This document shows positions 21,893 to 36,800 of a stretch of 64,000 bases of DNA, one piece after another. The DNA is taken from assembly GCF_902459465.1 (NCBI RefSeq), contig NC_047062.1:33164673-33228672 (forward strand), written 5' to 3'. The notes under the pieces were generated by a model. It saw only the letters and a program-made list of their open reading frames with translations. It ran no database searches and was not told the origin of the DNA. Positions within the stretch are counted from its first letter, which is position 1. The number at the start of each line of letters is the position of its first letter. Source of the DNA: Asterias rubens. Its lineage: Eukaryota; Echinodermata; Asteroidea; Forcipulatida; Asteriidae. The translations under genes and the position numbers were made by a program.

Positions 21893-24800
21893 CTTAAGAG
21901 AAATCATTGCAAAGAAAATTCAATTGAAACTAAATTGTATCCCAAATTAGAAGCCGTTTTATTTATGTTTATATTTTGTACAAAGGAAAAGGAAAATTGT
22001 AAACATTTTCAAATCCTCGAGACCATTATATATTCATATGCTGTGAAACTAATTTTGCTGTGTTTGAAGCCGGACTCTGGGTCAGTTTGAAAGAAGTTAG
22101 AAGTTAGACAGAAATGCAGGAATATTCAACCATTTACTATGGCTGGTACTCAGTTTCTTCATAAACTGTTTTTTTTTCTTGAGATCAGATTTTTGTTTCT
22201 TTGTTTACTTGACTGTGATGACATAACTTCTTTTAAAAAAACCGGACATTCTATTCCTGCTATACTAGCCAAGTATCCCATGGAGAGAAGACGACGAATG
22301 TTAGATGTGGGAGGAAAACCAAAGTGACTTTTACAAGGGAAAACCGATGTCATCAGGTAGGAACTGAAAGCCCTATCTACATATTGCGCCTGTTGGGATT
22401 TGAACCAAGGTCCTGGAGATGAAAGGTGAGGAAAGATACCACTACGCCAACCCGCCCTGGCCATCCCTATTATGTCTATTGAATGAATGAAGAGCTTACC
22501 TTTTGATCTTCTTCTTGATCTTGTTGATTCTTGAGAGCTCCGTGTACAAGAACCATACTGACTAGAGCTTTCTTATAAGGCTCCTTACATAGAGTCTCTA
22601 TAGCATCCATCAATGTCTCACCATAACGCTGTCTGTAAGCCTTCCTTATCTGTGGCATATCAATCTAATGTGCACACACAAAGAATAAAAAACTAAATTA
22701 ATATCATTAATGATGAAAGATTGAACTAAATTTAGCATTTATGAAATATGCCTGGTCATCTTTATTTACATGAGTTTCAAACCAGCATTAAAAGGTCAAT
22801 GAAAATTATTTATCATTTAAAACCAACATGTTTCAACTTGTTCTAAACTTTGAGCAAATTTTGCAGTTTAATACAAACAAATATTAATAATCTTAAGCAG
22901 GATTTGGAACTTTGCATGGTGGAAATACGATATGAAAATGTTTGCGGTAACACCATGTAATTACTATCTCTAAATGAGTTATCGTGGATCTGAAAAGTAC
23001 ATTTGGTTTCAACTCGACGTTTCGATCAGTATGCTCTGATCGTTTTCAGGAGAAAGCTGCTTTCTCGAGAAGACAATCAGAGCATACTGAGCGTTAATCC
23101 GAAGGTCGTAGGTTCAAATCTCGCTCTCGCTCTTTGTTAAACCCAAAATTATTTTGAATTTACCCTGTGGTTATTACATAATACATAAACCTAACATATA
23201 AAATTGTATATAAGTTGTTTCCGTAAAAGTGCATCCAAAAGTATTGTCATTTGAAAAATGGTTACTAATGTTGAAAATGTAAGAACATGTGAATAAATTA
23301 AGAAGAAGCTCACCTCAGATCTTGTGACAAGAAGACGGATTAAGCTGGCGCTGTTTTTCCTGACGAGACTAATACGAAGTCTCTCTGCCATGTACATAGC
23401 ACAGTTATACAGACACTTCACTGAAAACCAAATCAATCATTGTTAAGAATCTTACCAATTCATAGATTCTGAAAGAGAAACTTCAAGACAAATTGTTCCA
23501 AGCAGGTTCCAAGATATCAGGCAGTCTCCATGAAACCAGGAACATATTAAATTTTTCAATATAGAACAAATCAATTTGGCTTTGAATCACGAAGTAATAT
23601 CTCATATTGCAAGATTGCGCATGCATCTGAAACACGTGGTGCAGTTTATATCTCATATTGCAGTCATATAGTGATCCAATAAACACAGTCAATTAACATA
23701 TGGCAAACAGTTGTACAATGGTCAATTATAGCAACTCAATATTTACTGAATCCATTTAATTATCAGATGAGTTGCCTGGCTTGGCTGGATGGTGGGTAAT
23801 ACGTATCCCTCCTGTGGAGAGTGTGCTTTGTTGGTTATTCAATATTATCTGGAACCAAAAGGTCAGCCACTTTGAAAGTGACTTTCTGTCGCTATTGGCT
23901 TTCCCTGCCAGGGTTCTTGTCTTTTGTTTTGTCTCTAGTGTTTTGTGTTCCACCCCCAATGGAGGTGTTTCCTACATAATCCTTGTATCTGCCTGCAGCC
24001 AGGCCAGGTTTCTCAGTAATTTGTTAAAGTTTTTACATTTGTGTATTCTTATGATAACCATTGTATTGCTTGTTCTTGTAAATCTGTGATGTACAATTTT
24101 TAAATGTGTTTTGTCATGTTTGCTGGCAAATAAAATCAAATGAAATTATATAAAAGTTGTACAATGGTCAATTATGGCAAGGATGACAATAGATACACAA
24201 AGAGAAAACCTTTTTCCTTTGTCATTGGAGAAATCAAAGTGACCATGTGTACCTTCTAACCACTCCTCATGGTCCTTCATTATTACCCTTCACTGGAGGG
24301 TCACAAAACACTTAGGCCAGGAGGAGACTTTACGTTAAGATTAGATTTAAAGATTAAAGTCTGTCCCAAGCATCAATATGGCTTATCAGACCAGCGTTTT
24401 TATCCGGTTTCCTTGACTTTTAAACTGTCTCTTGCTAAAGGACACAAGTGTCTCAATTAACTAGGCCAGGGTTCAAACCAACATTCTGTAAACTAGAAAC
24501 TTTAGTCGACCACCATAGAACGCTCGGCCACAACAACCCACTTGGATTTATATTGACACTTTGTTGGTGTGAGGGGGCTGATAATCAATCAAATCTCAGA
24601 CTCAGAAACACTTGCATCAATATGCAGTAAATCTAAACAATCAGCTTCCCTGTAAGGGTTTACAAGAACTAGAAGAACTTACCCAATGCTTGCATTGCAT
24701 CCCGATAGTCTCCAGCTAGGGTTGAACGAAACTCATCCTGGACTCTGCTCTCAGTCAGCTAATAATCAAAACCAAATCACATCATTAGTTTATTTCCTCT

Positions 24801-27800
24801 TGAGTGAAATTATACAACTCCATTCATTTCAATAGAGTCATCAACAATCAATATTAATACGCCTCTCTTATTTATGCATGAGGTACGTCACAATTCTAAC
24901 CCAAACGATGCTATGGGCGCAGCCACTGCAAGTGGTGGCGGGCGTGCGCCTTTAGCCTCATTTTGGGAAAGAATTATGATGTCATGCATGAATAAGCAAG
25001 TAAGCATGCATGAATATTAAGAGAGGCGTATAATAACCCACTAGACTGCAGGCATAAGATCAATCATGGGAGGTTTGCAGAGACGCCATTTGAGTAAAGA
25101 TCTCTGAGCTGTGCTGGTTCCAAGAAGAACCAGGGGTTAAAAAGAAAGAGTTATTTGCCACTGATTCTTTAGGGTTCACCAAGGTCCATACAATGGGCAC
25201 AAGAAATGCATACACAAATATTGCTAAATCACGGGTTTACCAAGGCCCGTACACTGGGCACAAGCAAATGGGGGTAGTCAATTACTGACCTGCTCATAAT
25301 GTTCCAGCACTTCTCTAATTTGAGCGAAGCTTGCTATTCTGAACAACTCAGCCATCTTGCCCGAGTCTGCTTTCCATCTCTCATTATCAGGTTCTCCCAT
25401 CAACATCTCTGCATCATGTTCAGCTCTATCAGCATCCACTGCTGTACTCTCCATACGGGTGCCCTAGAAAATAATTACAATCAATTGTTTAAAATCTTAA
25501 GCTTACAATCACCATTCTCCACTTACAGAGTAAGCACTGAATTTAACTGTGTAAGTGAAGAATGCCAGGTAATGTTGAGTATGCACACGCAAAGGCAAAG
25601 CAAACCTGAAAACTGGTCAAATATGCTTGCGCAGAATACCGTGCTTTGGCAAGCGACTGTAATTACCTGCTTCCGTAAGCACTGATACTTTGCTTATGGT
25701 AAGGAGAGCCATGATATAGCACTTAAGCACAAAAAATAGCCAAGTAAACAAAGTTATACACTTAGCGAACAAGGCTATCAAACAAAATAACATGTTAAGT
25801 GTAAATTATGTGTTGTATTGTTTTCTGCTAATTTCTGCTCAACAGAAAAATTTTCAGCATCATTTTCTCCTTTAACAGCTTAATGAAATTTGTCCCTACT
25901 TTCAATCAAGGTGACATGCAAATATGAACACAATCATTCTCTTATCAATCAAACCAGAGTGTTTTGCTCCGATAGTCAAAGCTGAACCTACCTTAGCTAA
26001 AGCAAGGAAGAGATGTCTGAGTTGACCCTTGGTTTCATTCTTAATGTCATCCATTAAGTTAGTGGAATACTCCTTATTATACGTCTTCTTGATTGAACTG
26101 AGTGCCTGGTGATAGAAACAGAGAGAATCATCAATGATGTAAGCTGGTTATGAAAGTCTCAATGTACATTTCATTTTAATTTCATAGATTAATTCTGGTT
26201 GTGAAGCCAAGGACTCACAGAAAAGTAAACTTAATGACTGTACTCGCCAAGAACCTAATGGAGAGAAGACAATGGAAGAGGGTTCAGGGTTAGTTGTGGG
26301 AGGAAAACCCCAGAGAATTATTCCAGAGAAAACCCACACAGTTAGGACTGAAAATCCAATTCACAAAGTGCCCCCGGTGGAATTTGAACCTAATTTGTAC
26401 TGGGGTTCCAGAGATGGAAGGTGAGGAAATATACCAGAACGCCAACCTGACTGCCTAAAATGAAATCAGCTTTTGAATTCTAAATTGAGGCAATCCGTCT
26501 AAGCCAGGGAATTAAAGGGAATGCTCTGAAGGATCCCACTAAAATAAAATCAGCTTTTGAATTCTAAATTAAGATAATCTGCTAAGCCAGTGGATTAGAG
26601 AAACTGCACTGAAGGATCCCCTAAAATTAAGTCAGCTCTTGAATTCTAAACTAAGATAATCCGCCTAAGCCAGGGGATTAAAGGGAATGCTCTGAAGGAT
26701 CCCACTAAAACGAAATCAGCTTTTGAATTCTAAACTAAGATAATCTGCTAAGCCAGTGGATTTAAGGGACTGCACTGAATGGCTGGTGGAGTGCTGTAGG
26801 GACTGAATCAAAACCAGCGACTTAAAGGCAATGATAGTAATTCTTTGAAGACACAAGTATGCGTTTTGTGTAAATATTGCATGCAGGAGTTTTATCAAAT
26901 TCCTTGCATAATCGGTCGGTGAATCACTTGGCTGCGTAGACAAATTTGAACACTTAATGCAACTCAAAGCCAAAACCCAAGTTGCCGGTAAAGATGGCAT
27001 CTAGCCAGAACTATCTATTGTTTTTATTTGTGACTTACTGAGTTATTTCGTGTACACAGGATTTCAATCATTGTGTCTGTGAGAGGTAGGTGACCCTGTG
27101 AAGAGAAATTGATAATATAAATAAATTTGAATCAATAGTATGGGTCACACAGAGGAGAAGCAATAAGTTTTAAATAAGGGAATCAATGTGTGGTGAAGAG
27201 GTTTTCAACTAGTGGTTTAATCCCAACGAGGCCTGGTTCTTGATAATTACTAAGGGAATCAATGTGTGGTGAAGAGGTTTTCAACTAGTGATTTTATCCC
27301 AACGAGGCCTGGTTCTTGATAATTACTAAGGGAATCAATGTGTGGTGAAGAGGTTTTCAACTAGTGGTTTAATCCCAACGAGGCCTGGTTCTTGATAATT
27401 TTACCGAGACGAAGTCGAGGTAAATTATCAAGAACCAGGCCTCAGCGGGTTTAAACCGCTAGCTGAAAACCGATCAACACACTTTGATTCCCATTCATAA
27501 ATACCTTTTCGGTAAAAAAAACATCAACACTTTGGGTCAAAAAGTAAAATAAATGCAAAAATTATAATTGTTCAATGATTTCTTTCAACACAACACCCCT
27601 CCAGCTATGAAATGGTAAAGCCCTCCGCCGCCTTTGGGTAAACAACTCCTTATAAGGGAATGCTGTGCGCGTTACGCGCATCGCGTGATCTGGCACAACT
27701 GTTTCAGCCGTTGCTCTCAGTGAATAGGAACAAAGAAACTGTCTTATAAGAACAGGTGTAACCTCGAGTGTCACGCCCATGTTTCAACACTTTTTACTGG

Positions 27801-30800
27801 TCATAAACAAAGGTTTATACACACCCACGTGACGCGCTCTCCACCAATAGGAATAGCGAAACTGTCTGAGGTATTTATGAATATGTAATTAATGATTTGG
27901 GGTTGTAAAAGAAAAATCAACGAGAGCGGGACTTGAACCAACAATCCACACATCATTTTGAAGGTAATTTATAATGTGTTTTTTACACAAGGACAGCAGT
28001 TATTGAGGCATACCTTGAGTGCTTGATGACATGCTGTAGCATCAATCATTTCTCGTTTTGCAAGAAGAGTTGTGACAAATTCATTCCATTCATCATCCAT
28101 TACTTCCATTAATTCCACTTCAAGATCCTGAAATAAAATCAACAAAAACAGTTTTGAGAAAATTAGCTGTTTCAAACTGCTTACCAACCGCAAAGACCTA
28201 GTTCATGGCCTGACGTTTCGACCAAGAAAGGCTCTGTTAGGGTTGAAAAGCCATTCACTTTTTCTTGCAAATACAGTTTTATAAAAATCACTGCCATAAG
28301 TTCCCTGCAAACAATTCACAAGCACAAAAAGGTCAATCATTTTTAGTCAGTAGACATAATGGAACATTCAAGAAACTTCACCAAAGAAAATTTGGCCGTT
28401 TCCATGGTGACCAATCACACTATCAGAATTTTGTCATATAAACTTTGTTTAATCTTAAAACAACACTTTCTTTGGGGTTTAATCTTTTAAAAGTGATCAA
28501 AAGGAAAAACTTTCTTTATATCTTTTCAGTATATAAGTGATTAGTTTTCTTAAAATCAGACAAATATTATGAATTACTATGAAGAGTTCTGTTTATGACA
28601 ACAAACAGATGGGAGACTTAGAGAAGTGAGGGGATTTTAGTCTGAGTATCTTACCAGCTCATACTGCTTCTCAAACGTAGTCATTGTTTGCTGTCTCTGA
28701 CTGTAGGTCCGTCTTGCAAGCGTCTTTGTAAGCACTGGATCGGCTCTTGCTGCATTCAGAAAAATAAATTTAAAATGGCCGTGGGTATTTTTAAAGACGA
28801 AGAGCTTTCGTTGTAGTAACATTGACAAATAATAATCTTAAAATTCACCTAGTTAGAATCCCTTGAGATTTTGTTATATTTAATATTTGAAATTAATAAA
28901 AATTGATCCCCAGGCTGCCACTTCCCAGGTTGTATAATCTACTTAGATGTGACCCTTGGCTATATTTGGCAGTTACAGGTCGATTGGCTTATAACAACTG
29001 GCCTCCCCGAACAAACATATTTACAAATAGGTAGACCGCCAACAGTTTAAAATACCTCAGTTGTTAGTGGGCCAGCACGTTAATGTGGAAGTTGCAGGTT
29101 CAAATCCTGCTCCCGTAAATTGTTCTCAGTTTAACCCATACTAATAACAGTTTATCTAGTCTGTTTCCCTTGTGGTTTTTTACTTGAAATAACAATCAAT
29201 TTTGACAACAAGTGAAAGAAAACCAACCTACACACATTGTGCTCATAGCTCAAAGAAATGTCAGATACATCCTTAATTTAACTCTGATGAATTATATCAC
29301 TTAAAAAAGTCAAATCCTAAAAAATGTTTCATTTTGGAATTAAAACAATATCTAATTTCACTTCAAATACTTACACATTTCTTTAGTTGTTTTGAAGAGT
29401 TTAGCTGCATCTTCCTTGTCACTGTAAGGTGCGGGTTTACTCGCTAATTCTTTCTGTTATTGCAAAATCAATCAAGTGGAAACACAATTAATTATCTTAT
29501 TAATCGACGCAGCATGCAAAACAAGAAACATAACATATAATTTTCCTTTTACACTCGATTTTGTATTGAAATTTATGAAGCACTGTGTTTAGCTTTTTCA
29601 TAGTTCTTTGGAGAAAATCAACGAGGCACAACTTCATAAAGCCTGTAAACACACAAACTTGCTAAGCACAGAATAGTATCGCTTAGCAGGAACAGGTTAC
29701 CAGCCAAAATTACATTAAGTTTGCATTGTTGTGGGCGGTGTCCCACCAAGTTTTGGCTAACGGAAGAAATTTGTCAAGCAGTATTTTCTGCTCCACAGCT
29801 TTATGAAATTTGGCCCATGACATCGATTTGTCCGTCATCTTTTAATAAAATCTTACCTTTCTTTTTTCTTCTTCCTTTTTCCTTGGTTGTCCAAGAAGAG
29901 GCAGTCTTGGCTGGGGCTTGACCCTTCGGAATGGTCCTGGTGCCTTCTTAGATTGCTGTTGCATCAAGAAGCAAAATAATTAAACTATAAAACATGTCTT
30001 GACCTTCAAGTCTTGTATAAGAAGAAAAATACACAGTCGACTCTTTCCTTATAACAAGATCGCAGGGACCTGCCAATTTAACTCTTTAGAGGACAGCGAC
30101 AAAAAGAAGCTTGAAGTAAAGTGAGTGTCTGGACTTCAGAATGTTCTCTTTGTAAGCACAACCTCTTTATAACAGTGCTCGAGGGCTGACCGTACGGAGT
30201 TGAACCACTACGATCAGACCAGAAACACCGAACAACTTCTCTTTATGATTTATTAGTGCACTGGGTTCTCTTACGTGCATTACACAAAACACACAAAACA
30301 CACAAAACACAAGAACTGCAGCTTTACGTCCCATCCACAGGACGCAGCAATTATAGATTAGTGTCTTGCTTAGGAACACAAGTGTCAAGAACAGGACTCA
30401 AACCCACACTCTGCTGAACGGAAACACCAGAGCTTGAGTCCGGTGCCCTTCTAGAGAAGGCACTCACCGTTGTCTTGGTCGTTGTCTTGGGCTTGCTTGT
30501 ACTCCCTGTAGTGGTACTAAGTTCATCAGCTTGCTCCTCAGTCTCGCTCCGTCCACCATCAAACTGAGACACAGACTACAAAATAAAGAAAGTACTTTAA
30601 TTCATTGACTTTTCGTGGATGTTATATACAATGTGTGTATACCGCTTCAGTACAGTCAATAGATATATACAAAAATTATGTAATTGTTCACTTTACAACT
30701 GTAAGTTGAAGCCAATCTTTCACCAATTTACAAAGAGTAGTCGGCGATTTGGGTTGGGGAGATTAGTAACTCATACTGAACTACTCTCATGCCTGGAATT

Positions 30801-33800
30801 GCATCTTTCTTCAGAGGGCAAGGCCATTTTCATTTTGCAAAGGGCACATCTATTTGAAAATCCTAAAGTCTATGGGAAACTGTTGAAGGGGCACCAAGGC
30901 CAAGACCAGGGGCAACAGTTTGCCTTAGTGTATTCCCAGGTCTGTACTCCAAAGCCCAAAGTCCCATTAACTGAACTCACTCCATTAGCCGTCGCAACCT
31001 CTCTATCTCTGTTATAGAAATGTGGCTCATCATCTTCAAAGCCTCTGGTATCCACTTCAAAACCTTTAGTTTCTTGAGCTTTCAATGAGAGATAGTATCC
31101 ATGAAGAAGATATTCATCCTCCTACAAATAACAAAATCAAAAGATATTAAATAAGATGCATTCAAATCTTGCAAGAAATGTTGAGTATTGTACTCAATAC
31201 CAATTTACAAAGTTGAGTATGGCGCCCTCACCAAGAGATAAAAAGAAGATTACTCATTGATTAGGTATTTAATAAAATACCTTCAAATCTTGCAAGGAAT
31301 TTTGCCAAATGTTTCAGAAAAACTACTGAAGAAAATTAAAGAAAAAACACCAGGCCTTGAATTTCGTTTTTCCTCTGATTAGAGGAACTAATACAAGGAA
31401 AGTTTTAATTATTGGAGCTTTGCAAATGGCACCACATCAAAAGCACAGGGCACAACAGCAATCGCTGTAGGTGCCGTGGGTTATTTCCAGGCCTGCTGAA
31501 ACACTATGCAAATCATTGAACATTGTGCCCTCCACTAGAAATAACCAAAAATTGCTCTTTAGCCATCCTTTGCGCCTAGGGTACATACGTAGCTGTGCAT
31601 TTCCTTTGTGTTGTCATTGCTTTGCCTCTACCTTGGAGCTGTGATGACGTCAATGCCAAACATTCCAAACAGTAAACTATTGATTGGACTATTGATCCTT
31701 GTCAAGGAGATATTGACCAATTAAAGGTGCTGATATATAATAGATGGCTATGGTTCAAAGATGTCAATTACTTCTAGGAAATCTGGACAGTCCAGGAAAA
31801 ACAGATGAGTTGCCCTGGGTGAATTTCACAAAGAGTTAAGACTGGTCCTGTTTTGAGTTAATCGTCCTAACATAGGACTAACCTAAAGCTTTGAATATCT
31901 CCTCAGACTAGTCCTCAGTTAGAACTAGTCCTTACTTATTGTGAAATCGACCCCCGGAAAACCAAAAGTTTGAGCAGTCAACGGCTTAAAGGCAGTGGAC
32001 ACTATTGGTAATTGTCATCAAGGACTAGCCTTCACAGTTGGTGTATCTCAACTAATACATAAAATAACTAACCTGTATAAAATTTGAGCTCAATCGGTCA
32101 TCAAAGTTGCGAGATAATAATGAAAGAAGAAAACACCCTTGTCACACGAAGTTGTGTGTGTTTAGATGGTTGATTTCGAGACCTCAAGTTCTAAATCTGA
32201 GGTCTCGAAATCAAATTCGTGGAAAATTACTTCTTTCTAGAAAACTATGGCACTTCAGATGGAGCCGTTTCTCACAATGTTTTACACCATCTACCTCTCC
32301 CCATTACTCGTCACCAAGAAAGGTTTTATGCTAGTAAATATTTTTAGTAATCACCAATAGTGTCCACTGCCTTTAAGAAACTGTGCTAGGTTACTCATTA
32401 TAGCCAAGAAACAAGCGTGACAACAAATACATGTAACAGTTCTAACAAATAAAGGTAGATATCAATAAGTGTAATTGTCTGTCATTAGCTTACCCATTGA
32501 TCCAGATTATATTCTGCGGTAACTTTAGTCAGTTTCTTTGTCAGTTTACTATTTTCGGTTGCAATCCTCTCCTGTTCTCGCTGCATGTGAGGTTTGTTCA
32601 AACTAGAAATAAAAAAAGGGAAATTTAATATTTAGTTTAAGCCGTTTGAGGTGTAAATCACCACTTTATGAGATAATAAACGAGATAATAAAAGAATATT
32701 GTTTCGTTTAACCCTTCAATGTGTGTGTGATAACCACTGTATGTCTCAATTCTTTCCAGGGTCCCTTGAAAAAACTACAGGCATACTCAAGACTAAGAGG
32801 GATAAATTTGAACCTAAGACCGACGTCATTCTAGAGCAGATGTCTTACCTCTAGACCGACAAGCTTGCCCAGTGACAAGAGGTTAATTCAAACAATGTAC
32901 ATGGGAAATAATTTAAATAGATGTAACACTGCATTGGGGATGGAAATGGGAAGCATCAAACATGTACAAGAAAAATAGCATGATAAACCCATGACCTAAT
33001 TTTGGTTTATTGGGCTAGGATGTCACCACTGCTTCATTGACCTTATTTTTTTCCCATTTTAGCCGTACCAATTGTTAATTTATTAAGTTGCAATTTATTA
33101 ACAAAAATAATCTAACTGTTATTTTTAATCTATTGGACATTTGTAATCAAAACATCAATTAATTAGCGCTAAATACTGAGTAATTTGATGACTGCACTAC
33201 ACAGTCCAGCCAAATGAAAAGAAGAGAACAGATGTTGGCATTTAGTGCATTGCAATGTTGAGAGCCCGCTGGCAAAATGTCAAGTACCACCAGCTGTCAA
33301 AACAATTCACACTGGTCTGAATTTCATTTGGAAATATAAGAGGACATCACTATTTCATTTGAAGGTTGTTTACCTATCTTGACTCCTGGGGCCAATTTCA
33401 TAGAGCTGTTTTAAAAAAGCAGAAAATACTGTTCGACAAATTTCTTTGCTAAGCAAAAATCGAGTGGGGCACCGGTCACAACAATGTAAACCTAATTTTG
33501 GCTGGTAACCTAGTTCTGTTTAAGCAATACTTTTCCGTGCTTAGCAAGTTTTTGTGCGTAATAGGCTTTGAAATTGAGCCCTTGGCGCAATTTCATAGAG
33601 CTGCTAAGCACAAAAAGGCAGCTACACGTACACTGTAAGCACAACAAAATTAATCTTACCAGAATAAGGTTACCAGCCAAACTACCATCCCACATGTACA
33701 ATTTGTGACGGTATCATGCTCATTTCTGCTAAGCAGAAACATGTCAAGTAATGTTTTCTGAAATTTGGCTCTGGTTGACAACAAGATTCTAAACCTACCT

Positions 33801-36800
33801 TTTAGGGAGGTCATCATATTCCTCATTCCAGTTGTCTAGTTGTCCAGCTGACCTGATGACTGTGGTCAGTTTAGCCAGAAGAATCCGATTCTCCTGGTCA
33901 ATCGCTTCTTGTCTCTCTTCTTCGAGCTAAATGAAAATAAGATAGCTTGTAAGAATTGAGACTTCTAGAATAGCTGATGGAAGAAGGTACTCCGATTGAA
34001 CACTCAAGTAGCTTATGAGTCAACTCGGTCCCAGTCAACTCGGTCCCAAGTCAGCTCGGTCCCAAGTCAACTCGGTCTCAAGTCAACTCGGTCCCAAGTC
34101 AACTCGGTCCGTATGGTTGACGGGAAGTAATTGTATGTTTTCTTTGAATTGAAAAAAATAACTAATGTCTTTTGACTTTGTACATGAAACGGGATAAGTG
34201 TGCACTGATGTTCGGAATAATTATCATATTCAATGCCTTCAGTTGCGACCCATTTGTTTCTATGTTCAACCATGGTTCAACATTCACTTTTGAAAATTAC
34301 CGATTGTGTTGGCCAACAAAAAATTCTTCAAAATGTCTCTTTGCTTTTATTTCAACCAGAGTAATGTTTTCTGTATCATGATGGCTCTCAACAATTAATT
34401 AATTGACAAACATTAATAATTGAATCCTCTTTGATTTATTTTCAAGTAACTTACGTTTAAAATTAATTAATATAAAATCAGTACGAACTACATAATAATT
34501 ATTAAAAACTAAAGAAAGAAAATGATTTTATGTTTTGTTAAATTATAAAGAAAACTTTCAAGTTAACTTATAAGAATAACAAATAATATCCAAAATCTAC
34601 TAGTTAAATAAAAATCATAATAATTATAATAATAAACTAAGACTAAAGCGCATTTTACAAGATACAAATACAAATCTTGGGTTAATTGCGGTCCCTCCTC
34701 CCCTCCCGCCCATGCAAGCTTCCCTGTCTTGGGACCGAGTTGACTTGGGACCGAGTTGACTGGGACCGAGTTGGGTTGGGACCGAGTTGACCGGTACCCC
34801 TCAAGTAGCAGGCCTGATACTTCACAAAGGCAACAAAGGTAATTGCCTTCATGCTCCCTGGGTAATTGCCTTGGTGCCTTTGAAATGCTGCGGTAGAAAA
34901 TTACAATTATTTCCTCATTTATAGGATGCCCTTTACTAAGGATAAAATGCCTCGGTGCCTAGCATACAGGCCTAGGCCTGAAGTAGAACCTTCATGATTG
35001 AAGATTGTTGGGCAAGCAGCATTCATTGATCAAATCAATGCATTTTTGTCCCTTTTTTAACTGTTGCACGCAAGTGTACGCAAGTGTTTACAATTCCAAA
35101 ATATAGTTGATGCCAGGGAACAATCTTGCACACAATACTTGTTTACATACTCTAATAGATTTATGACATAGGTCTACTTGGATGTTATAAAACGATTGTT
35201 GAATGAAAAGATTATATCATTCATCAAAGGATAATCATTCATTATTTGTAAACTAATCAGTAACTAATAACAAATAAATAGTGTGGCGGTAGTTATGGTC
35301 TGTTCAGATCTTCTTAGTTACATAAAATTCCTGTCTCCATTTGAACAATTTAAGAACAATAACATTTACATAAAATTAGTTGTGTCGCTTTAGATAAGTG
35401 TCTAGGTTAGCTTAGTGTCACCATGGAGGTCACTGGCCAATATTGGGGGGGGGGGGGGGGGCTAGTCACACAAACAGGTCAACTGTAGCTTGGTACAATT
35501 TTACCATCAATAAATTTAAAAGCAAAAAACATCAATCCTCCTTGGTAACAACCTAAGTGCATCCATAAAATTGTTATAAAGAACCAATTGTGAATCTCTG
35601 TTGGCACAAATAAATGAGTATTAGGCTTATTTACAATTATGCCCGAACTCATAGACCTTAAATCTGATTGATTTGTGTAATGTTATTTATTATAAGACAG
35701 AACCAACCTGTATTTTCTTGAGGTTCAACTGCATATGCAGGTAAGATTTAGGTGTCCTGGTATTCAGACCAGTAGTCATTGCTTTCCTCTGGAAGTAGAC
35801 AAGAAAAATAAGGACATTTTAATAAAGAAAGGAATAGTCTGAGCAATCTGTTAAGTACATTAAAAAATCAAACAATAACAATTAAAACCCTGGCAGTGAT
35901 TTTGAATTTCTAGCAATTAATCAAAAATCACTTTTAGTCCAGAATGTTTCCAAATGACATTCGAGTATGGGCAATTCAGTTGGCAATATATTTGGAGTGT
36001 TTTATTTTCCCTCAGTGTGTCTAGATCTAGCGGCGTGTGTAACCAGAAGCCATTGGTAAACAACCTATGACCCGTACACAATAGGGTTACCTAGACAACC
36101 ATCAGTTACTACTTCATGGCCTGAAGAACGAGCCCTACTTGTGTACACACCACTCATAATATTCCTTCATTTTGGCACGTATCACATTTGCCAAAGAATG
36201 TCGTTTTGATTTTAGTTGACCGTTTGTAAAAAATTACACGTTGACATAAAAAGCCAAGTTTTATATTTAACCCAGTATTATTAAATTCTGAGGCAAGTGT
36301 GACCAAAGTACACAATATAATTTCCCTTCAAATCAAGTCATACTTGAGTTTGTCTGGTACAGTAGCTCAAGCTCATAGCTGTATGTAATGAATCAAGAGA
36401 AATTAGCACACTGTTATTACAAATTGATATTTATCCAGGGGCCAGCCAGGCCTAATTTCATGGCTATGCTTACTGTCAGAAAAGAAACTAGGCTTATGAA
36501 ACAATAGAATTCTGTGCTTTTGTCAAGCATATAAAATTTGGTAGTGTCAGTCCTAAATTACATAGAAAATAGGTCAAAATGAAATGCGCCATCTGAATAA
36601 TCTCAACTAGCGGAGGAGCAGTGGATGGTGATCTGTGAAAGATGTTGCTCCTAGCCATGGCTGTGACAAAAGAGAGACATTCTTCTAGAACTGTGCGTCT
36701 TCTAACAATGAACGTACATACGCCAGAACAAAAAGGGGGTGTCCTATTGGTCCATAGTCAGAACAAAAAAACCTTGCATGACCAATTGCACATCCTGTAT

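Noticed and set aside
34003-34112. CRISPR-like array of repeats
   Set aside because: Units are contiguous without unique spacers, are mirrored in an inverted arm, and the DNA is eukaryotic.
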